From Theropithecus gelada (lineage: Eukaryota > Chordata > Mammalia > Primates > Cercopithecidae): a stretch of DNA of 64,000 nucleotides. Made by a program: the position numbers and the translations under genes. Of the stretch, positions 22,072 through 35,525 are shown in pieces. The notes beneath the pieces are model-generated. The model was not told the origin of the DNA. It ran no database searches and was given only the letters and a program-made list of their open reading frames with translations. The stretch covers positions 55,163,809-55,227,808 of the forward strand of contig NC_037670.1 in the NCBI RefSeq assembly GCF_003255815.1, in the 5' to 3' direction. Each line of letters starts with the position of its first letter. Position 1 is the stretch's first letter.

Positions 22072-25000
22072 TGTCAAACCTATGCTTTGATTCAGCAAAT
22101 TCAAAACACTGTTTTTGTAGAAATTATGAAGTTACATATTGTGAAAACACTTTGTGATGTCCTGTTTTATATCACAGAATTGAACTTTATTTTAATGAAA
22201 CATGTTCCAAACCCTCTTTCTGTAGAAACGATGATGTGACATTTCTGAACTTACTGAGTTTTTATAGGAATATAAATATATATAGCCCTTTATAATAGAA
22301 ACAAATTATCTGTGAAAATGCTTTGTAATGTGCTGTTTTATATCACAAAATGGAACCTCTGTTTTGATTCAACAAGTTCTAAACACACTTTTCCTGGAAT
22401 CTAAAAAGTAAAGTTTCCAAAGCTATTGAGCCTTTTTTAGAAAAGATAAATATTCAGCCCTAAAGACTAAAGACAAGCTATCTGTAAAAATGCTTTCTGA
22501 TGTGCGGTTTTCTATCACAGAATTTAAACTGTGTTTTGATGAAAAAGGTTCCAAACACTCTTTTGTAGAATCTAAAAGGTGACATTCCAAACTTTCAGTC
22601 CTTGTAAGAAAATATGAATATCCAGTCCTAAAACTTAGAAACAAGCTATCTGTAAAAATGCTTTGTGATATGCTGTTTTATGTCACATGATTAAACCCAC
22701 ATCTTAATGAAACAAGTGCAAAACAATCTTTTGTAGAAACTTAGTAGTGACATTTCCAAATTTATTTAGCTTTTATAAGACAATTCAAATATTCAACCCT
22801 AAAAACTACAATGTATCTGTGAAAACACTTAGCGATTTGCTGTTGTATATCACAGAACTAATCCTGCATTTTTATAAAACAGTGTTCAAAACACTCTTTT
22901 TGTAGAGTCTAAAAAGTTACATTTCTGAGCCTACTGGGCCCTTATAAGAATATACAAATATTCAGTCCCAAGAACTACAAAAAAGCTGTCTGTGAAAATG
23001 CTTTGTCATGTGCCGTTTTATATCACAGAGTGGTACGTGCGTTCTAATGCAACAACTTACACACACTCTTTTTGTAAAATCTGAGAAGTGACATTTCTTA
23101 CCCCATTGAGCCCTTATGGGAAAATATGAATATCTTGCCATAAAAATGAGAAACAAGCTATCTGTGAAAACGCTTTGTGATGTACTGTTTTATATCACAG
23201 ATTACAATGTGTGTTTTGATTCAACAAGTTCAAAACGCTCTTTTGTAGAATCTAAGAAGTGTTGTTTCTGAAGCCGTTGAGCCCCTATAAGAAAATACAA
23301 AAATTGTGCCTTAAAAACTAGAAACAAACTATCTGTGAAAATGATTTGTGATGTGCTGTTTTATATCTCTGAATTGAATCAGCATTTCTAAGAATAGGTT
23401 TCAAATGCTCTTTTTTAAAAATCTAAGAAGTGACATTACTGAGCCTGTTGAACTCTTATAGGAACATAAGAATATCCAGTCTTAAAAACTAAAACTAGAA
23501 ACAAGCTTCTGTAAAAACTCTTTGTGATGTGCTGTTTTATATTACAGAATGGAACCTTTATTTTGATTCAACAAGTTCAAAACTCTTTATGTGGAATCTA
23601 AGTAGTGCCATTTGTGAACCTATTAAGATCTAACAAGAAAGTACAAATATCCACTCAGAATACTAGAAACAAGTTGTTTGTGAAAACGCTTTGTGTTGTG
23701 CTATTTTATATTACAGCATTGAACCTATGTTTTGATTTAGCAAGTTTCAAACAGTCTATTTGTAGGATCTAAAAAGTTGTGCTTCTGAACCTATTGAGCA
23801 CGTATGAAAAAATACAAATATCCATCCTAAAAACCAGAAGCAAGCTGTACATAAAAATGCCTTGTAATGTGCTGTTTTACGTCACAGAATAGAACCTGTG
23901 TTTTTATTCAACAAGTTCAGAATACTCTTCTATAGAATCAAAGAGGTGACATTTCCGAACCTATTGAACCCCTGTAAGAAAATAAGAATATCAAGCCCTA
24001 AAACCTAGAAACAAGCTATTTGTAAAAATGCTTTTGATGCACTGTTTTATATCCCCATGTTGAATCAGTGTTTTAATGAAATAGGTTCCAAACACTTTTT
24101 TTTATATATATATATAATTGAAAGAGTGACATTACCGAGCCTACTTAGCTCTTATAGGAACATGAGAAGATCCAGTCTAAAAACTGGGAACAAGCTATAT
24201 GTAAAAACGTTTTGTGATGTGCTGTTTTAAATGACAGAATGGAACCTGTATTTTGGTTCAACAAGTTTGAAACACTCTTTTTGTAGAATCTAAGTAGTGC
24301 CATTTCCAAACTTAATAAGACCTTATTAAAAAATACACATATACACAGGAAAGACTAGAAACAAGCTATCTGTGAAAACGTTTTGTGATGTGCTGTTCTA
24401 TCTCACAGATTGAACATGCATTTTGATGAAACATGTTTGAAACACTCTTTTTGGGGATTCTAGAATAGACATATTTGAGTCTATTGAGCACTTATAGGAA
24501 TATACAAATATCCAACCCTGAAAACTGGAAACAAACTATCTGTGAAAACGCTTTATAATGTGCTGTTCTATATCACAAAATGAAACCTGTGTTTTTATTC
24601 AACAAAGATGAAACACGCTTTTTTATATAATCTAAAAGCGATGTTTCCAAACTATTGAGTCCTTGTAAGAAAATATGAATTCCCAGTCCTAAAAACTAGA
24701 AACAATCTATCTGTGAAAATACTTTGTAATGTGCTATTCTGCATCACTGAATTGAACCTGCATTTTCGTGAAACAGGTTACAAACACTCTGTGTAAATGC
24801 CATCAAGTGACATTTCCAAGCCTATTGAGCCCTTATAGAAACATAAGAATATCCAGTCGTAAAAACTTGAAATAACCTACTTGTGAAAATGTTTTGTGAT
24901 GTGCTGTTTTATATCACAAAATTGAAACTGCATCTTGATGAAATAAGATTCTACAAAAAGAGTGTAGAAGTGTACTCTTTTTGTAGAATCTAAGCAGTGA

Positions 25001-28000
25001 CATTTCCAAGGCCAATGAGCACTTCTAGGACCATACAAATATCCAGTTTTATAAACTAGAAACAAGATATCTGTGAAAATGCTTTGTGATGTGCTATTTT
25101 ATATCCAAGAATTCAACCTGCATTTTGATGAAACAGGTTCCAAATAATCTTTTTGTAGAATCTAAGAAGTGACATTTCCCTCCCTAGTGAGCCCTTATGA
25201 AAACATATAAATATCGCCTTAAAAATTAGAAACAAGCTATCTGCAAAAACGCTATGTGATGTGCTCTTTTTTTAAAACACAGAATTGAATGTGCATTTTG
25301 ATGAAACAGATTCCAAACACTCTTTTTGTAGATGTGAAAAGGTGACATTTCCAAGCCCAATGAGCCCTTACAGGAACATATGAATATCCAGTCCTAAAAT
25401 CTAGAAACAATGTATTTGTGAAAACCTTTTGTAATTTGCTGTTTTATATCACCAAATGGATCCTCCATTTGATCAAACATGTTCCAAACACTCTCTTTGT
25501 ACGATCCAAGAAGTGACATTTCCAAGCCTATTAAGCCCTTATAGGAACAAATGAATATTCAGTCCTAAAAACTAGAAAAAAAAAAGCTATTTGTGAAAAT
25601 GCTTTGTGATGTGCTGTTTTATATTTCAGAAGTGAACCTGCATTTTGATGAAACAGGTTCCAAATACTGTTTTGGTAGAAATTAAAAATGGCATTTCTGA
25701 CCCTATTGAGCCCTTACAAGAACATAAAAACATCCAATCCTAAAAACTAGAAACAATCTATCTGTGAAAACACTTTCTTATGTGCTGTTCTACAGCACAG
25801 AATCGAACCTGTGCTTTGATTAAACAGGTTCCAAACACTCTTTCTGTAGAATCTTAGAAGTGACGTTACCGAGCCTGTTGAGCCCCTGTAGTAATATATT
25901 AATATCCAGTTCTATAAACTAGAAACAAGCTATATGTAAAGATTCTTTGGGATGTGGTATTTATATCACAGAATGGAACCTGTGTTTTGATTCAACAAGG
26001 TCAAAACACTCTTTTTGTGAAATCTAAGAAGTGACAGTTCCAAACCTATTGAGTGTTTGGAATAAAATAGCTGCAACCAGCTTCAAAAACTAGAAACAAG
26101 CTATCTGTGAGAACACTGTGTGATGTGCTGTATTATGTCACAGAATGGAACCTGTGTTTTGATTCAACAAGTTTGAAACTTCTTTTTGTAGAATCTAAGA
26201 TGTGATGTTACTAAATCTATTGAGCCCTATAAGTAAGTACAAACATCCAGCCCTAAAAAGTAGAAACAAGCTATCTGTGAAAACACTTGTGTTCTGCTGT
26301 TTTGTTTCAAAGAATGTAACCTTTTTATTCAACAAGTTTGAAACACTTTTTTGTAGAATCTGTGAAGTGATGGTTAGGAATCTATTGAGCTCATATAATA
26401 AAACACAAATATCCAGCCCTAAAAACTAGAATCAAGCTATCCATGAATATGCTTTGTGATGTGCTGTTTTATATCACAGAATTGAATCCACATTTTGATA
26501 AAACAGGTTTCAAACCCTTTTTTTGTAGAATCTAAAAAGTGACAGTTCTGAGCCTATTGAGCCCTTATGAGAAAATATGAGTATCTAGCAATATAAACTA
26601 GAAACAATCTATCTGTGAAATCATTTTGTGATGTGCTTTTTTTTTTTAAAGAATGGAACCTGTGTTTTGACACAACAAGTTAGAAGCACTGTATTTGCAG
26701 AACCTAAGAAGTAATTTTTTCTGAATCTATTCAGGTTTTATAAGAAAACGGGAATATCCAGCACTAAATACTAGAGACAAGCTATCTGTGAAAATGTTTT
26801 GTTATTTACTGTTTTATACCACAGAATTGAACTTGCATTTTGATGAAACAGGTTCCAAACATGCTTTTTGTAGAATTCAAAAAGTAACAATTTTGAGTCT
26901 ATTGAGCCTTTATAGGAACATATGAATATCTAATCCTAAAAACTAGAAACAAGCTATCTGTGAAGATGCTTTGTGATGTGCTGTTTTATATCACAGAATG
27001 GAATCCATGTTGCAATTCAACAAGTTCAGAACTGTCTTTTTGTAGAATCCAAAAAGTGACATTTCCGAACCTACTGAACCCTTATAAGAAAATATAAATA
27101 TCCAGCACTAAAAACTAGAAACAAGCTATCTGTGAAAATACTTTGGGATGTGCTGTTTTTTATTACTAAATTGAACCTGTATTTTGGTGAAACAAGTTCC
27201 AAACATTCTTTTTGTAGAAACTGAGAAGTGACATTTTTTAGCTAATTTAGCCTTATAGTACATATGAATATCCTACTCTTAAAATTAGAAACAAGTTCTC
27301 TATGAAAACACGTTGTGATGTGGTGTTTTGTATTACAGAATGGAACCTGTGATTTGATTCCACAAGTTCAAAACACTCTTTTTGTAGAATCTAAGAAGAG
27401 ACATAGATGAGCTTCTTGAGCTTTTATACGAACATACAAATATTCAGTCCAAAAAACTAGAAACAAGCTGTCTGTGATAATGCTGTGTGATGTGCTGCTT
27501 TATATCACAGAATGGAAACTATGTTTTGATTAAATAAGTTTGAAACACTTTTGCATAGAATCTAAGATGTGACATTTCTGAATCTATTGAGCCCTTACAA
27601 GAAAATACAAATATCCAGTCCTAAAAACTAGAAAATAGCTATCTGTGAAAATGCTTTGTGTTTTGCTGTTTTTTCTTTTTTATCACAGAATGGAACCTGT
27701 GTTTTGATTCAACAAGTTTGAAACACTCTTTTTGTAGAATCTAAAAAGTGATGTTTCTAAACCTATTGAGCCTTTATAAGAAAATACAAATATACAGTCC
27801 TAACAAGTAGAAACAAGCTATCTGTGAAAACTGTTTGTGGTGTGCTGTTTTATATGACAGAATTGAGCCTTAATTTTGATAAATCAGGTCCCAAACACTC
27901 TTCCTGTAGAATCTAAGAAGGAACATTTCCTAGCCTATTAATTTGTTATAGAAACTTATCAATATCCAGTCCTAAAAACTAGAAACAAGCTATCTGTGAA

Positions 28001-29095
28001 AATGCTTTGTAATGTGCTATTTTATATCACAGAATAGAACCTGTGTTTTGATTCAATAAGGTCAAAATATGATTTTTGTAGGATCTAAGAAGTTACATTT
28101 CTGACCTACTGAGCCCTAATAAGAAAATATGAATATCTGGGCCTAAAAACTAGTAACAAGCTATCTGTGAAAGTGCTTTGTGATATGCTGTATTATGTCA
28201 CAGGATTGAACTTGCGTTTTGATAAAACAGGTTCCAAATGCTTTTTTTGTAGAATCTAAAAAGTGACAAATGTCATACACTCATGACATTTGAGTGTATT
28301 GAGTCTTTTAACATATAAAAATCCAGCCCTAAAAACTAGAAACAAGCTATGTGTGAAAACACTTTGTTATTTCCTATTTTATATAGCACAATTGTACTTG
28401 TGTTTTGATTTAAGTTCAAAACACTCACTCTTTTTATAGATTCTAAAAAGTTGTTTCTGAACCTATTGAGCCCTTATAAAAAAATATGAATATCTAGCCC
28501 TAAAACCCAAACATTCTGTCTGTAAAAATGCTTTGTGATGTGCTATTTTATATCACAGAATTAAACCTGCATTTTGATGAAATAGGTTTCAAACACTTCT
28601 TTTGTAGAATCTAAGTGACATTTCAAAGTCTATTGAACCTTTACAGAGACATATGAATATCCAGTTCTAACATAATCTATTTGTGAAAATGCTTTGGGAT
28701 ATGCTATTTTATATTACAGAATGGAAACTGTTTTGATTCAACAAGTTTGTAACAGGCTTATTGTAGAATCTAAGAAGTGATGTTTCTGAACCTATTGAGC
28801 TTTTGCATGAAAATAGAAATATCCAGCCCTAAAAACTAGAAATAAGCCATTTGTAAAAACGCTTTGTGATGTATTGTTTTATATCACAGAATTAAACGTG
28901 CGTTTTGATGAAACAGGTTCCAAACACTCTTTTTGTAGAAGTTAAGAAGTGGCATGTCTGAGCCTATTGAGCTTTCATAGGCACATACAAATATCCAGTA
29001 CTAAAAGCTAGAAACAACTGAGTAAATGCTTTGTGATGTGCGACCTTATATCAAAGAAAAAAAAACCGTGTTTTGATTTAACAAGTTCAGAACAC
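22072..29095 (+). repeat. monomeric, diverged alpha satellite (~41 monomers of ~171 bp)
   Basis: About 7.0 kb of tandem ~171-bp units with alpha-satellite order: CTTTGTGATGTGCTGTTTTA, CACAGAATTGAACCTG, TTTTGATGAAACAGG, AACACTCTTTTTGTAGAATC, AAGTGACATTTCC, then CCTAAAAACTAGAAACAAGC. Neighbouring monomers differ at many positions and I see no higher-order copy pattern, so this is the old monomeric type typical of centromere flanks. The CENP-B box position carries sequences like GAAAATATGAATATCC and I found no good CENP-B box. No Alu, L1 or LTR interrupts the block. A local duplication and hairpin occur near 28,267. Confidence 0.9.
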
Positions 29096-32000
29096 TTTTT
29101 TTTATAGTACTTAACAAGTTCACAACTAAATCAAAATGGAGCATCTGGGAGGCAGGGGATCGCTCCTTGTCTGACTCCTTCCATGGGAGACAGGATTCTT
29201 CGAGAGCCTTTCTTGCAGAAGGCATGATCTGAAAAAGCCAACACATGAAAAATCATATGTTGAGAGAGTCCAAGTGTTGTGGAATCATCTGCATCAGCAC
29301 TGAAAGATTCCATAACTGTGGGGAGGAAGGCTCCTTAACTCTCATCTATAGTAATCCTCTACCGGCCACTGCAGCTCTTGAATGTCTTAAATCATTGTCC
29401 TATGGTTTAGAATCACTTTCATCAGATAAAGCACCATTTTCAGTATGATTTTAAATAATCTGTAATGTTCCTGTTATCTCATAACTGTACCCTATGTAAA
29501 TCTATATATAGAAAACATTTTTCACATGGTTATAAAAGTACAGTATGATCAAAGGTATTGCTATAATGATTCCTCCTGCTTTACTTAATGCCTGATGGTT
29601 TCTGAGTTGACAATTTTCTTGCCTATTCTCAATAGGTACCTAATTCATCCTTCACTTGTCATCTTTTATCATAAAGCTCTACTCTCATTGTATTAATGTC
29701 TTTGCCATATTTCACAGGGCAGAAAAAGCTGGGCTTCTCAACAGGCACGGTCAGTTTGAAGAATGTGGTTGATCCTACAACAACGTGCTTTTCTAAGGAT
29801 GACAAAAACTCACACAATCCCTAGAAAGGCTAGTATGAACCTAGATTCCACACAATCTGACCTGCATTGGGGTCAGGAGATGTTTCCCTGCTTCACACGC
29901 TTTGGTCATTGGTAAATTCTAAGGTACTTTGTTTTCCCTTGTGTGAATTATCTCTCTCTTTATATTATGTCTTCTGACCATTTGTTTCTATTTCTGTGTT
30001 AACTGTGTCTAAACATTGTACAAAGGTTGAAAACAAAACATTCCAATGGAGGTTTCCCAAGAGGCTGGTGTTCAATTTCTGAACTCACATGTAGCTGTGT
30101 TTTTTTTCCATAATCAATTTTACATTTCCCTCTGCCTCTGACAGCTGTCTCTTGTTTTCTGCTCACTCACGTTCTTTCATTCTCAGCTTCCTGAGGTGAG
30201 AAGGGAAATACATGCACATGATTCACTAGCCCATGTGGGATTCTCTCTTCCCTTCTGACATCTGAAGGCCATCATTCAAAGGTCCTCTGCCAACCTTCCC
30301 ATAAGTGAAGCAAATGATCCTCACAACTGGAGGAAGAATTGACACCCTCCATTGAGGGACAAAGAAAAATCACACTCTGGCCTCCTAGCAAGTCACCTGT
30401 TATTTCCAAATCATCATAATCGCTCTATAGTCCTGTTCTTCAGTAAGTAAGGACTATTACAAGCTTCTGTGAGATTTACTATGTCTGCTTCTGGGGTCAG
30501 CCTTGTGCTTGACACAGCAAAAGCTCATTTTAGTTTAGTGTGGAAAACCAGACCTCACCAACTCATCAAAACTAACTCCATCAGGATGGAGTAGGGATCG
30601 CTACTCATCTTACTCCTCCCGTGGGAGACCCGATTCTCCATCCGAGGCTAATGCCAAAATCCTGACAATCAGTCTTAGAGAGATCCTTCCTGAACATGGT
30701 GTCATTAACCCTGCAGTTCACCACTGTACATTTCCATAATTCAGGAACGGAACTCTTATCATCGACTTTAAAGATCCTTATTGAGAGATAAGGCTAATTT
30801 GAGTGCTGTGCACATATACTGAATTAGAAATGATCTAAATGGCTACTTAGTCAGGGTGTTATGTCCTGAAAATTGGTGACAACTGCGTATCATCCACCCT
30901 GGTGTTGAGCAACTTTAACAAGATTCGGTTCACAGAGAGTGAGTGCAGAAAAAGAAAATGGCCTAAAAAGGTAGGTTTGCTGTGTTGCCTTCACACTACT
31001 TGATTCATGGTTCTCATTCTAAGGATCTCACTTGATACTTGATTTCGTATGAAGGACGTGTAAAATTCCAAGAACTCTAGGAAACAGGAACAATAACACT
31101 TTAAAGAGGAAGTTAATGTACTTGTTTCTGACCACCCAGGCCATCCTTCAACACATGCTACCTGGAGTGACCTCAAGCAAGGAGTGTGTTGTGAGGTGCT
31201 AAAGCTGAAATGGGAACAGGGTCCTGTCCTCACCCTAAATGAGGTCACAGTTTAATGCAAGTGAAAAGCTAGTGAGGACATCACTACTTCTGCTGTGCCC
31301 TTGGAAACTAGAAACACAAAACCTGAGTCCGGAAGGAATCTAAGGAAGCATTCTGCTCTTGAGTAGACACGAGTGCATCTGAAGTTTCTGATCTCCTGTG
31401 AGAACAATAGGAAACACCAGACAGTATATAAAACCCATAATTTAATTCATCAGATTGCTAACACAGAAGTGAACGGACATGAAGCTGAGATGGAGAAGAA
31501 GAAAGCCCAGGAAGAAGGTCAGCCTCACATTTGGAGCCCATTTCCCTGAGTTTCATCATTGGATTCTGAAAGGGACAACTGAGATGCAAAGAAGCAGAGC
31601 AGCTTTTGCACACATGCATGGGATTAGATGGAAACGAAGTGGATTGAAGGTCTGCCAATCAGACCCCTCTGAAGTCCACTGGCTTTGGTTGGAACCCAGA
31701 AGAGTTACACACCAGCAATAGAGATGGACAGGAAGTACCCTGGTCTTTGTAGGGGCTGAGCCTGCACTGATGACCTCAATTGCTGAGTATATAGAGGGCT
31801 GACTATATAGAGGGCATCCAGGTGTGCTAGGAACCCTGGCCATACCCCAGAAGTAGACTCCCATCTTTTCTGCAGCAAGATAAAATGCTACTAGGCTTTA
31901 ATTCATTGCTAAATGTTATCAATCAGCATCTCACAATTAATTTAAAAAGACTATTCATATGGCAGAAAAATACAATGTAATATGACCAAAATCTAAGAGT

Positions 32001-34257
32001 GTGATAATGAATCCAGAGGTGACCCAAGCATTAAATTGAACAATGCCAGTACCAGTACTTTTCTTCCCCCTAAAAAATTATAAACAAGAATATAGGAAGG
32101 AAAAGAAAATATGAAGACTGAACTAACAAAGCAGGAAGAAAAAACTCAATTTTGTCTCCACTGAATTTGCCACAAATATTGCAGAAAATATTCTCAAGGA
32201 CATTACAGTTGTCTACTTTCTTTGGGACATGGTTCATACAACAGTATTTGTGTCAATGAATATCTTACTCTTCCTTGGCAATCTTTCTTTATCTGTAGAT
32301 TGTGCAATTGCCGAGCTTCATTGTCACCTTTTGGACTTCAGCTTCTATAGATCTCCATTAAGAAAAGATGTCTTGCAGGTCAGTTTTAATTCCTGAAAAA
32401 GATAAACCCCTTTTCTTTGTATGCATACAAATGGACCTGAATCCTTGGTTCAGATGGGAAGAGAAGAAGGTGAAAAATCTGAGGGCAAAAAGCTGTTTTT
32501 TTCCAGGGCAAACTCATTTTCATGCTATGGGGACTCTGACAGATAGCATATCTTCCTGGATATGGACTTCCTGGCTATTGGACTTCCAGGCTTTCCACTG
32601 TTAATCCATGGATTCATCATTTACATTTCATGACTTTAAGAAAGACTTGAGAGAAGACATTTAGCAGACAATAATTATGCAATGACATGAATATACTTCA
32701 AATAACTGAACTGTAGACTTCAATATGGTTAGATGGTAATTATCATCTAATGTTATGAATATTTTACTACAGGTTAAATTGTTTCACAATGTGAAAAGGA
32801 AGTAATTACCTTCAGTTCTCTGAGTTCTAGAATTTGTAACATTTCACCCCCTGCTTTTTCCTGATCTGCAGCAGAGCATCTTTCTTCTCTTTCTGCTCTG
32901 TTCAAAGTCCACTTTCCATTCCCTGACACCAGCTTCACTGCAGCTGGTTTAAACCTAACACAAAATATTCTCACCAATTAGTGAATTCTCACAAGGAATT
33001 CCATATATATATTGTACGATCTTCATCTTCTAAGACATGAAATATTTGTTTTCATCATAGCCAAGATGCAATGCAAATCCTGTCACAGATGTGGGTTATA
33101 TGCCTCTGAAATTCAAGAGTTATTTATTGAAATAGCATCTTTCAAGTTCTTTGTAGGATTTTTTTTCTGATTTTTGCACCTAGAATAGAAGCAAATACTG
33201 TACTAGGATTTTGATAGAAACAATGGGTCATCTAAAAAGATGAAAGAGCAACCACATCTATCCCACAGCCACTGCTCAGTTTCAGGGGAAAAGTAGCTGG
33301 CCCAGTTCAGAGCTAGGAGAAATGTCATACATATGAAAAAACGAGAAGCGAAGAAACATTGTGAGGCACCCACAACATCCCTGCATAGGAGATAATGGGA
33401 TAGATGACTAGATAACAAGAATAAAGATGAGAAGGTGCAAAGATGTCTAAGTCAAACAGCTCAACTGAACTTTTCTTAATGGAATATTCAAAAAGTGGTT
33501 CAATCCAAAACTTTCTCCAATTTACACTGAAAATTCTCTGTTCAGGACTAAGTGGGGTAGAGACTGTTTAATGTACCTAGATATCTTCATAACTTATATA
33601 TTTTCTGTTTTCTATGTATCATGAAGGGTAGTGCTGAATGATGTGTAATTATCTGAGTTGTAAAAATAAAACATTCTTCCTCTTTCCTTGGATATAAAAA
33701 ATTATTGTGGTATTAGTATTTTTTATAAGTCATTGTTCAGAAGAAGGTTCAGCCTCTAGACACCCAGACACTTTTACTATACTGAACAGCAAAAGAAAAT
33801 GTAGAGCTCAGTTCACCCAATAAATAAAAAGGCTTAAAAGCTAAATTATGGCACAACTTAGCAGCCAAATGCTTATCAAGTCCAGACTTTTGACATACTG
33901 ATCTCTCTCCAGCTGCAACCAGGAACATGCACTTCGAATGATATAATTTGAAATTACCACTTATTACCCTGTCCAGACACACTTCTTATTTATTATTTGG
34001 AGGGTTTTCTCTTCCTCATGAGATGCAGTGCACTTCTTTTTTTCACCTTCCTGCAGTTTGTTGCCTCTTCCCTATAATCTCAGAGGAATTTTGTGTCAGG
34101 AAAATTGTTTGTTCCTTGGGCTCTTTCATTTCCCCTAAAAAATCATGTGGTGCCTCTCTAAATTACCTACATCTCCATCTCCCTCTGCCCTGAGAAGAGG
34201 GTGCTCTTTAAACATCAAGAATCTGGCTCTTCTTGCAGTCTCATTTTTTGGCTGGCT
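29096..34257. other. non-satellite island between alpha satellite and the ~75-bp satellite, left part
   Basis: About 5.2 kb of ordinary-looking DNA without Alu, recognisable L1, or gene family match. Two stretches around 29,155-29,200 and 30,590-30,640 resemble each other (GGGATCGCT, CTNACTCCTYCC, TGGGAGACN, GATTCT in the same order), suggesting an old internal duplication. Short frames (up to ~100 codons, for example 31,479-31,721 plus and 31,864-31,556 minus) show no domain. An AATAAA at ~33,667 follows AT-rich text. Possibly a pericentromeric duplicon of a gene fragment, but the source was not recognised. Confidence 0.35.
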
Positions 34258-34301
34258 CCCATGTTTATGCACGTTATGCACATATACCCTAGAACTTAAA
34301 G

Positions 34302-34336
<35 letters not shown>

Positions 34337-34345
34337 GAAAAGTAA
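34258..34345 (+). mobile_element. severely 5'-truncated L1PA 3' end with (ATA)n tail
   Basis: GCACGTTATGCACATATACC, CTAGAACTTAAAGTATAATA and a (ATA)n/(TAA)n plus A-rich tail are the last ~60 bp of a primate L1PA element. Confidence 0.85.
34306..34333. repeat. (ATA)n trinucleotide microsatellite
   Basis: About nine ATA/TAA units in the L1 tail. Confidence 0.95.
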
Positions 34346-34470
34346 AAAAAAAATAGAAATAAAAATAAATAAATATTTAGAATTTTGTTGTACATTTTGT
34401 GTAATATATCTAAAAATATGCCAGCACTGTTTGGAAAAATAAGAAAAATATAAGAAACAAATCTTAAAGT

Positions 34471-34751
34471 GGCCGGGCGCGGTGGCTCAAGCCTGTAATC
34501 CCAGCACTTTGGGAGGCCGAGATGGGCGGATCACGAGGTCAGGAGATCGAGACCATCCTGGCTAACACGGTGAAACTCCGTCTCTACTAAAAAATACAAA
34601 AAACTAGCCGGGCGAGGTGGCGGGCGCCTGTAGTCCCAGCTACTCTGGAGGCTGAGGCAGGAGAATGGCGTGAACCCGGGAGGCGGAGCTTGCAGTGAGC
34701 TGAGATCCGGCCACTGCACTCCAGCCTGGGCGACAGAGCGAGACTCCACCT

Positions 34752-34800
<49 letters not shown>
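34471..34800 (+). mobile_element. AluYR-type Alu with 48-A tail, sense
   Basis: Near-consensus cercopithecid AluY (GGCTCAAGCC head, GGGCGAGGTGGCGGGCGCC, GAGATCCGGCCACTGC) with an uninterrupted run of about 48 A (34753-34800). The 12-bp target duplication AAATCTTAAAGT is at 34459-34470 and 34798-34809. The long pure tail suggests a very recent insertion. Confidence 0.95.
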
Positions 34801-34805
<5 letters not shown>

Positions 34806-34809
34806 AAGT

Positions 34810-35525
34810 TATAGATAAAATTATTACATAAAGATACGTTTATATATACACAAAACTGAGAGTGGACAGCTGCTATACTAATACATGGGTTATAGTCCAA
34901 CAACAATAATCAGATTGTTGTTTAGCACAAGTTTCTAAAAACACTAACCTAAAAAATTAATGTTTACTTGCTGCTGAAACAGGGGACTTTGTGTCAGATT
35001 TTCAAAGTCTATAAATATTATCATAACATAGTCTTCTTGGAATTATGATTAATACTGTGAGAATTGAAGTTAGTTAAAAACACAACACCAGGTCACCAAT
35101 AACAAAAGTTCACCTTCATATGTTAGAGCATTACACCCAAAGCAAGCAGTAGCAACTTGGAAAATCCACATGGAAAGCAATACAGACTTTCTGGAATGAA
35201 TGGCCACCACCAAAAAAGGTACAGATACTATTTTACAAAGACCAGATTTACAAGCATTGGGAGAGAAAATAAATTCAAAATGTAATTCAGACCAATCCAC
35301 ACACCAAGACTCAGTTTTGTGCATATAAACCCTCTCTAAAAAGCAACTTCTGAGCTCTGCAGTACTTTCGCCTTTAGCCTCACAGAGGAGGTGAGTAAAG
35401 CCTGGGCTCCTGGGAGGAATGCACTTTCTGTACTGAAAGGAAGCAGGAGCTCTGAACACAGCTGTTAAAGATGTGAATCAGATGCACATGAAAGACAAGC
35501 GCCATCATAAGAGGTGGTGAAACCC
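34810..35525. other. non-satellite island, right part
   Basis: About 700 bp, AT-rich then mixed. A 129-codon minus-strand frame (35459 to 35070) has no recognisable domain; I do not call it a gene. The ~75-bp satellite starts near 35,526. Confidence 0.4.

Noticed and set aside
24760..24780. Possible CENP-B box (TTTTCGTGAAACAGGTT)
   Set aside because: It lacks the CGGG end of the box and lies at the wrong place in the monomer; neighbouring monomers have TTTGATGAAACAGG, so TCG is a chance mutation.
22072..29095. CRISPR-like regular spacing of short conserved words
   Set aside because: The ~171-bp period and word order are alpha satellite; this is a primate genome and there are no short identical repeats with unique spacers.
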